Part shown: positions 7,862 through 14,507 of the stretch, in pieces
Layout: each line of letters begins with the position of its first letter
How positions within the stretch are numbered: position 1 is the stretch's first letter
Source of the DNA: Irineochytrium annulatum
Lineage: Eukaryota > Chytridiomycota > Chytridiomycetes > Chytridiales > Chytridiaceae
NCBI GenBank assembly: GCA_027600665.1
Contig: JADGJL010000743.1
Location: forward strand, 1-14,507
Length of the DNA: 14,507 nt
Reading direction: 5' to 3'
Position numbers and translations under genes: made by a program
Notes under the pieces: generated by a model
What the model saw: the letters and a program-made list of their open reading frames with translations, nothing else
What the model was told of the DNA's origin: nothing
The model's database searches: none

Positions 7862-10800
7862 ATGCCGCCCAGCGCCGTCGTCTCGGCCGCCCGATGTGCC
7901 GGCTGCCACCACCTCGCAGCCAGAATCCGAATCAATTCTACCGCCTTCTCGATCGCGTCCCGCCGCCGCGCGTCCACGGCCTTGGCCTCACGACGACCCT
8001 CGTCGGCCGCCCCAGCCGTGCCCTCCGCGACGTCTGAATCCTCGAAACCAGCGTTTTCGTCGGTGGGCAGGGGGAGACGAAGACCCGTTGCAATCGGAAA
8101 AGCGCAGCGTGAGAGGGACGACGGTGAGCTCGACTTCTTGACCACGCCAGCACCTCCGCGTCCACCAACCGCATCAGCCACCGCGATGCCGGCCCAGGCC
8201 GCCGTCGACATTGACACCCGACATGATACCCGCGCGACGGTTGCGGAAGCGGACGAGGGGGAGGAGGACGACTGGGTCCGGTCTGCCAGCGGCGCGTACG
8301 TCAAGGTCGAGCGGGACCGGAAGACCAAGAAGCAAAAGTCCGCCAAGGCCCAGCGGGAGGCGACGTACGAGCTTCTGGACGACTTGCCGGGCCCGCCGGA
8401 GACGTTCGTGAAGGGTGGTGGGGCGGTGAAGAGAGGCCCTCCCCAGCTGTGGAATGGTGACGAGGGGCGCCCGACCGTGACCGATGATCAGGAAGACGTG
8501 GATATTCTGACCATTCTGGATGAGGAATTTTTTGGCGCGTCGAGCCCGCCGTCGCAGATGTTGGATGGTCTAGAGGCGGATACTCGGGTTGGGGAAGGCA
8601 GGCGGAAACCAACGGCTAAGCGGCGAGCGTGGCCGTTTGTCGACGGGGTTGCGGAGGAGGACGGTCGTAGAGACGCGAATGCTTTGAAGGCGGCTGAAGC
8701 GACGTCCGAGAATAAATCGGCCAACCATCGGGTATGGCCTGTCGTTGAGGTCGCCGAGAAGGAGGGTCACAACGCCGGTGCAGCGGGAATGGAGAGTCGA
8801 GCGACGACTGAAAAATTAGGTACGCCACGGGCGTGGCCGTTTGTCGATGAGAATAAGGGGGACAACGTGTGGGAGCCGAGAGCAGAATCTGTGGATACGC
8901 CAAAGGTGCAGTTCAAAAGCGCAGTCGGGAATGAGGACCGATGGGCAGGGATTATGACGACCCTAAAGAGCAGCGACGAGAAGTCGGCGCGGCAGCGAAA
9001 GTGTAAGAATTCTTGTTACGTCGTCAAGTTTACGAGGTATTTAGCAGCGCCCAAGTCGACTGAGTCCGTAGCAAGCCCGTACGCGGATATCCTTAGCGAG
9101 GCAAAGGAGCCAATGACGATCACCAAAAACGGAAAGGAATATAAGGCATCTCTGCGGCATAACCCGAGGGCCTCCAATCGGCCCACCGGCATTACATTGC
9201 TGCCAAAAGAGCTGGAGTTCGAAAAGCCGGCAGCAGTTTCGCTAGCGATGATGCCTCCGAAACCTGTAGCCCCGAAGAAGCCGCTCATTACCTCCTCCCA
9301 CAACACCTCCTCCAAGCACCACTCCCTTGACGCCACCAAGCGCTGGTACTACGACCTGGACCGCTACTACCGAGAGTCATTACCCTCCGCCTCACCTCGT
9401 CTCATGCCCCTCGAAAAGGGCCTGGTGTCGCATACGCGTGCAGTCATTGCGGCCCTTGAGGCCTCCAAGCCCGTCACGGACGAGGAGCTCCTCGCGTGCC
9501 TCCGCCTGGATGCGGACAGCGGTCACGACCCGATGCGGACTCTTACGGACCTCGAGGCCTGGCTACTCTTTGATCAAGCTCGCTCCGTCCGGGGTCGAAG
9601 GGGCCTCCTCCGCGGTCTCACGCGCGACGATTGGCGAAACCTCGCGGTACACCTGATCTTCGCTGCGCAACCAACCACGAAGCCCGACGGCGCCGCCGCG
9701 TTGACGCCACAGCAGCCTGCTGAGCAGCGGGACGCGTGGAAGTTCCCCCCGCTGGCACAGCGGGCGCTCGACATCCTCCAGGCCATGAAGGACGTCGCCG
9801 CGCGACCGGACGACGTCACGATGGCTTGCCTTGCGCGCGCGCACCGCGGCCCATTGGACGCGCGCAAGCTCGGCACGCTCCACCGCTTCGTCCGCGAGAG
9901 TTGCGCCAACCGCGGTAGTAGTCGCTCACAGCCGTTGCTCATCTCGGACTTCTACGCCCGCTCCTTGCTGGGCGTGCTGGCCTCGCAGCCGAGGGGCCAG
10001 GACGTCGGGCTCGGCAGCGTGCCGCAGCTCAGCGCCCGCGCTCTTCGGGACCAGATATGGACGGACATGCAAGTGCATCACGTCAGGCCGTCGCGGCCGA
10101 CGATATTGGCGTTTCTAGAGCTGGGTGGCGCTGACGCGGATAAGAACACGGTGCAGGAGTGTCATAAGATCTTGCTGGCGCGTAAGGACGTGGATGCGTG
10201 GGGGGTGGAGGTGTATGAAGGTTTAATGGTGGCGCATGAGAGGTGCGGGAACGCACCGGCGGTCGTGAGGCTATGGGAGGAGATGAGGGCAAAGGACATG
10301 CCGACGCCGCTGTGAGTGAAAGTTTGATTGTTTTGTGAAGTACCGTGGTTCAACAATTCTACACAGATCGACGTGTCTTCCCTATGCCCGCGCCCTTTCC
10401 CGCACGAGCAACCACACGGGTCTCCGTGACCTGAGCCTCGACATGATTGCCCGTAACACCCCCCTCTCAGACGCCATGGTCGATCTCCTCGCCCCCGCCC
10501 TGGTCGCACTCAAAGACCCCGCCCTCCTCAGCCATCATATTCGCTCCCGCCTCCCGACCGTCCCGACCGTCGCCTCCAGGCCTCGGCTCGGCACGCCCAT
10601 CACCCAGCGCTCGTGGCTCGCCCTCGTGAAAGCCAACGCGCAGCTCAACGCCACCAAACCCGCTGTCGCAGCGTACGCCGAGCTGCGAACCTTGCGAGCG
10701 ACGTCCCCTCCCGGCCACGCCGGATCAGGGCCGACGGACGCGCTGCCACACCTCCCGCCGCGGGCGACGGTCGCGCAGGTGCTCCGCCTTCTGGCGCGAG

Positions 10801-11432
10801 ACGCCAAGGGCGAACCTCGCCGGGTGCGCGTCCTGATGCTCCGCGACGCCATCACGCGCGAGAGGCTCCTGCATCACTGGAGCTCCCGGCTGGGCGGGTC
10901 TCGCGCCGACGCGGACGAGGAGGTCGTTGAGGCCGAGAGGCGGCTAGGCCGGGACGCGACGCGGCGGAACCGCGAGCGGCGGAGGGTTGCGGGTAGTGGC
11001 GGGAAGAGGAACGCCAGGTCACGGAGGGCCGTTGTGCTGCGATCGAGGGCGGTCAAGGCGCGGGCGGCGGAGCTTGAGGAGGCGAGGGCGAGGAGGAGGG
11101 ATGTGGAGTGGATGAGAATGAAGGTGGGGAAGGAGGGGCCACTGGCGGTATGTTATGAGGCGGTCGAGGAGGGTTGGAGCGAGGCAATAGATGCGTGGAA
11201 GGGGGGTGAGACGAGCAAGGCGGAGGCTGTAATGGCGCTGGGGCCTTTTTTGGAGGAGATGAAGGCGGCGGAGATGGCGATTGTGGGAGGGATCTTGCAG
11301 GATGTTAGGAAGGTGGTGAGAGGCCGGGGATCGGGGCGCATGAAGATGAGGTCAGCCACGCCGGCGCGTCGGCCTGCGGCAACGAAGAAGCATGGGGGAC
11401 CACTTGTGTCGATCGAGGAGGCGAAGAGTTAG
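7862..11432 (+). CDS. Mitochondrial PPR-repeat protein (two exons)
   Basis: Exon 1 is 7862-10311 and exon 2 is 10367-11432, joined across a 55-nt intron, giving 1171 residues in frame. The chosen ATG at 7862 begins a presequence of about 58 residues rich in Arg, Ala and Ser with no acidic residue, typical of mitochondrial import; the in-frame ATG at 7766 would bury it. Residues about 60-460 are charged and low-complexity, with an R-A-W-P-F-V-D motif at about 255, 290 and 323. From about 560 the protein is helical. Residues 782-816 (VEVYEGLMVAHERCGN, VVRLWEEMRAKDMP) fit a 35-residue PPR unit, with another likely at 817-851 and weaker ones before. The C-terminus is a very basic helix (about 1005-1060) followed by an acidic helical segment. 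PPR proteins bind organellar RNA for processing, stability or translation; the RNA target is unknown. A possible further in-frame intron lies at 9003-9047. Confidence 0.82.
9003..9047 (+). other. Candidate in-frame 45-nt intron within the PPR gene
   Basis: GTAAGA at 9003 is a good donor and TTAGCAG ending at 9047 a plausible acceptor. The segment is visibly AT-richer than its surroundings and encodes an odd stretch (KNSCYVVKFTRYLA) in an otherwise charged region. The length is a multiple of three without a stop, so both spliced and unspliced forms stay open. A clear branch-point sequence is not visible. Confidence 0.4.
10312..10366 (+). other. Intron of the PPR gene (55 nt)
   Basis: The donor is GTGAGT, directly followed by an in-frame TGA if unspliced, and the acceptor is ACACAG. 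Splicing completes a split Leu codon (CT/A) and moves the reading frame into the long downstream frame that continues to 11432. The protein reads on across the junction in PPR-like sequence. Confidence 0.85.
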
Positions 11433-11837
11433 TGGGATGACATGACGGGCAGAAAAACACCGTTAATAAATGTACAAAAGTAATTATCGCGAATTCTAAT
11501 ATATCAAGTTTTTTTTCCGCCAAACAATTACGTAATTGACGTATGCATAGCGACAGCGACTAGATAAATTGGCAGCAATTATCTATCTACTTTTTCCATC
11601 AAACGTCATACTTCAAGCACATCCCGAATCCGGCGGGGAGTAATCTAATGTAACCTGATCGTAAACAACCCGCTGAAAAAGAAAATAGGTAGCATTGCCA
11701 ATAATAATCCATAAAGTGAAATGGGCAGTGTGGTAGTAAACATCTAATAAATATATTACATGTTCTGGCAGAGACACAACGGCACGACAACGAAACAGAA
11801 ATAAATTCCTACAACATCAGCAAGCAAGACCCGCAAA
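11433..11837. other. 3' region shared by two convergent genes
   Basis: This AT-rich stretch lies between the stop codons of the PPR gene (+) and the disordered-protein gene (-). It holds an AATAAA on the + strand 33 bases after the PPR stop codon. No exact AATAAA is seen for the minus-strand gene; an AATATA-like word lies about 80 bases past its stop. There is no coding signal. Confidence 0.6.
11465..11470 (+). terminator. Polyadenylation signal of the PPR gene
   Basis: An exact AATAAA lies 33 bases downstream of the stop codon in AT-rich sequence. The distance and setting fit a fungal polyadenylation element, but use is not shown. Confidence 0.55.
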
Positions 11838-14221
11838 TCAAACTATCCTACCCGCTCCATGCTTTCTCCGCTCCCCACCTCCACCACCTCCACCTCCGCC
11901 CGCCTTCTCCACCCTCAACCCCTTCAAATACTTCTCCATCACCGGCCTAAGCGCCCTCTCCATCACCATCGTGTCGCCCTCCTCTGCTCCAGCAGCACCC
12001 GCCTCCCCACCGCCCCCTCCGACGTATCCGAACGCGGCGGCGCTCTCCCTCGAGGCCTCGTCGAGACCCCAGACGGCGCTCCCGTCCACCGAGCTCACGA
12101 ACCCGCTGCCGGGTTCGAACAGGATCCGTGGCATCTCGGCCGGCAGCGAGGTCTGCGACTGCAGGCGGAGGAGCATCATTTCGGCGATCGTCGGTGGGGT
12201 CGATGACGACGATGTCGAGGACGCCAGTGCGGCTGCGGTGGTTATTAGTGGCGTGGTGGACAGGGGTAGGGCGCGGGCGAGGATTGACGAAGTAGGTGGT
12301 GGTAACGTGGTGGTTGTCGGGTCCGGCAGGCTCGGTCGTCGACCACCAGAGGTAGGTGCAGGTGACGGGCGGCGTGGTGCATCCGCAAGGAGCGACTTGG
12401 GAGATTCGCGTTGATCCGTACCGCTAGGCGACGTCATCTTTGGACTTGCGATGGGTCGCGGCGGAAGCATCGGCGACAACCGTGAAGGTTTCGGCTCCCT
12501 AATGTGGGGCGACATAAACGACAGCGGCGGCGGTTGATCCCGATCCTCTTGCCGTCCCGAATCCCTTGATGAGGCGGGCTCCCGTTCAGCATCCTTTGGA
12601 GACCGTCGTTCCCGAGCTCCATCGTCCCGCCTTCGCGGGATCGCCTCAGAGTTAACGGTCGGACCATTCACCACGACGCCAACGCTCTCATCCGTCCCTC
12701 CGCCCCCCGCCGACCTCGACGACGCGCTCCCAAACGACCTCCCACCCCATCGCCCTTGGCCACCGCCCGCACTCGCCGCCGGCGTCCGCCTAACCTCCAC
12801 CACAGGCCGATGCATCTCCCTCCTCGCCGCGACAACTCCAACGTGCGACGTCAAATCAATTGGCTCTAGCAATCCCAACGACGACGACGTGCCGCCCAAC
12901 GTCCCGCCCAGCGTCGACCGCTGCACGAGCGTCTCGCTCCCGCCGGTCACGGTCGTCGCGTCGGGCCTCGACCGCGCAGCCTCCTCTCGCTCCTCCTCCT
13001 CCAACAGCCCGCATATCAGATCCCTCATCCGCCTCCCGCGTCCATCTCGACCGCCGTCACCGCCGAAGGATCCGATGTTGCGATCAGCGTCGTCGTCGTC
13101 ATCAATGCCGCGGCACGAGATCGAGTCCTCGGCACGGATCTCCTCCTCGGTACGTGTCGAGCAGCGGAACGACGCCAGGGCCGAGTGCTCGATCAGGGGG
13201 CGATACGTACCGTGCGGTGGCGGCGTGACGGCCTGCGGCGGCCGCTCGCGCCGCAGACTTGTCCAGTTTAGGCCGTCCTCCGGCCCTTGGTCGTCCATTA
13301 GGTAAGGTGGGAGGATCGGGTCCGAGCGGAGTGCTGCGGGGTTGAGATCGTCTTGGGCTCGGTCGTCGTCGGGCGTCGGGGATGGAAGGCGGAGCGCTAG
13401 GAGCGGGTGCGTGAGATCTGACAGGTTCAGAGGCGGTTGCTCGTGTTGATAGGTATTGCTCGGGCGGCGGCGGCGAGAGGAGGAGGAGGAGGACGGGGCG
13501 GACGAAAAGGACGGGGAGGCCGAGATGGAGGAGATGGAGTCATGGGAGGTGAGGAAGGCCGGGCCGTTAGGAGAAGGACGAGAGGCTTTGGTCGGAAGCT
13601 GCCGACGCGGGTGCATCGGCGACGATGCCGCATCTCTGCTTGACCGCGAGACTGTGGAGGGCGAAGTCCGTTTTGCGGCCGAACCCGGACGTTTCTTCTT
13701 CTCAAGCCGTATTCGAAATTGCTCCAGTAGGTTGGTAAGTTGGTCCATCTACATATCCTAAGTGTCAGCATTCGACAGAATTAAAAGCATCCTAACCGCA
13801 GTACCTGCATAAAGAGCGAGTCATCGCTGCTAATGAACCGGCCATTCTCCTTCTCGATCTCAACCTCCCGACCGATCTCCTCAAAAGGAAGTTGGCGATG
13901 GCTTCTCTGCACCACGCCCACTGCCTGATCAACCTGATCGCTGCCCTTCGGCAACGGCGATCCCAACACGCCCTGAGCCATAGACCCGTGATTCAGCAGG
14001 TCGCCCCCAAATTGCCGCCGCTGCCGCCTCGAGGACGATGAGGCTGGCGACGACCCATCGGCCGAGATGGGAGCCGGCGCAACCTCCCCCGGTCGGCGGG
14101 TCACGTTCAACGGCGAGGCCGACAAGACCTTCCGAGGCCGATGACGACGCCCATCGAGCGGCTGCGGCGACGGGGTCGAGACCGGGTGCTCAGCGGAGCT
14201 TGGTGGATGCTCGCGACTCAT
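11838..14221 (-). CDS. Large intrinsically disordered protein of unknown function (two exons)
   Basis: Exon 1 is 14221-13805 and exon 2 is 13748-11838, joined in phase 0 across a 56-nt intron, giving 775 residues. I do not recognise the family. Most of the sequence is Ser/Pro/Arg-rich and looks disordered: a poly-Ser run near residue 220, an acidic DDDDD patch near 360, many SP and TP pairs that could be phosphorylation sites, and a run of nine Gly at about 756-764. Two parts look structured. The first spans the exon junction (about 115-160): LPFEEIGREVEIEKENGRF, then SDDSLFMQ, then the amphipathic helix MDQLTNLLEQFRIRLEKKKR. The second is near the C-terminus (about 660-755), with IAEMMLLRLQSQ, SVDGSAVWGLDEASRES and the helix MERALRPVMEKYLKGL. 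Such layouts occur in scaffold or adaptor proteins, but that is only a guess. The start ATG is the first of an open frame without an upstream in-frame alternative that I could support. Confidence 0.72.
13749..13804 (-). other. Intron with two alternative acceptors
   Basis: The donor is CAG/GTACTG, with a branch-like CTGAC in TGCTGACAC about 20 bases before the acceptor. Two AGs compete: ACTTAG ending at 13758 and ATGTAG ending at 13749. Only the distal one keeps the frame open; the proximal one adds GAT ATG TAG and stops translation. Exon 2 itself begins with ATG. Confidence 0.75.
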
Positions 14222-14507
14222 TGAAAATCACGTCCGATTCGACGGACATGATCGCGAAGGTGCCTTACAGGACGTCAGCTATATGTCCTCGCTCGAGAGG
14301 TGCATTAAAGATAGACTGCGAACGGGTTTGGAGAGAAAATTGCGCCGACGGCCCGTGAGATAGATGTATTCTCATTAATGCGCGGTCAGGATTTTAACGG
14401 GAGACCGAAGCGTCGTGTAAAAAAGGAAGGAAAAAAAGCACAAAAGGCAAATCGCAGGGGTGACTGAGTGTTCAAGCCATAGCACAACCCATAACGTGAT
14501 ATACCAC
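14222..14507. other. Upstream region of the minus-strand gene at the window edge
   Basis: No gene is supported here. Short plus-strand frames overlap the first exon of the neighbouring gene in antisense. A-rich tracts at about 14417-14448 could belong to the promoter of the minus-strand gene. Nothing further is seen. Confidence 0.5.

Noticed and set aside
7522..8346. 274-residue open frame on the minus strand
   Set aside because: It is antisense to the 5' part of the PPR gene, where the sense strand shows a mitochondrial presequence. The antisense protein is low-complexity without a recognised domain.
11859..13305. Several plus-strand frames of 115-147 residues
   Set aside because: They are Ser/Pro/Arg shadows of the 775-residue minus-strand gene produced by its GC-rich repeats.
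1..14507. CRISPR array, bacterial operon or tRNA/rRNA genes
   Set aside because: No regular spaced repeats, ribosome binding sites or RNA gene signatures were seen. Introns and gene types are eukaryotic.

Overview
The window looks like nuclear DNA of a GC-rich fungus. Protein genes are interrupted by short spliceosomal introns of about 45-80 nt with GTRNGN-type donors. One gene carries PPR repeats behind a mitochondrial presequence, another is an F-box/LRR protein of fungal style, and the left edge is a decayed Ty1/Copia retroelement. The gene I read as a CEP76 (centrosomal protein of 76 kDa) relative points towards a centriole-bearing, zoosporic lineage such as chytrids rather than a yeast or mushroom. 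That is an inference from one gene, not a species call.

Layout from left to right. 1-2537 is the 3' half of a Copia-type pol (integrase, reverse transcriptase, RNase H) on the + strand, broken by about five frameshifts and cut off inside RNase H. 2541-2745 is a dense cluster of GCGC words with inverted repeats, a probable non-autonomous element or repeat remnant. 2746-3475 is non-coding and holds imperfect direct repeats. 3691-5017 (minus) is a four-exon CEP76-like gene whose N-terminal, C2 and linker parts are clear but whose C-terminal peptidase-like part is missing. 5312-6820 (minus) is a 502-residue F-box/LRR protein. 6821-7861 is intergenic. 7862-11432 (+) is a two-exon, 1171-residue mitochondrial PPR-type protein. 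11838-14221 (minus) is a two-exon, 775-residue, mostly disordered protein of unknown function, convergent with the PPR gene. 14222-14507 is its upstream region.

The genes do not form a recognisable pathway or cluster. They read as ordinary, unrelated fungal genes beside a transposon remnant. I did not find a convincing new biological system. The points most worth a second look are the CEP76-like gene and its lost 3' end, a within-exon switch from C-ending to G-ending codons seen in three genes, the tandem R-A-W-P-F-V-D motif in the PPR protein, and the GCGC-word element at the Copia break point.
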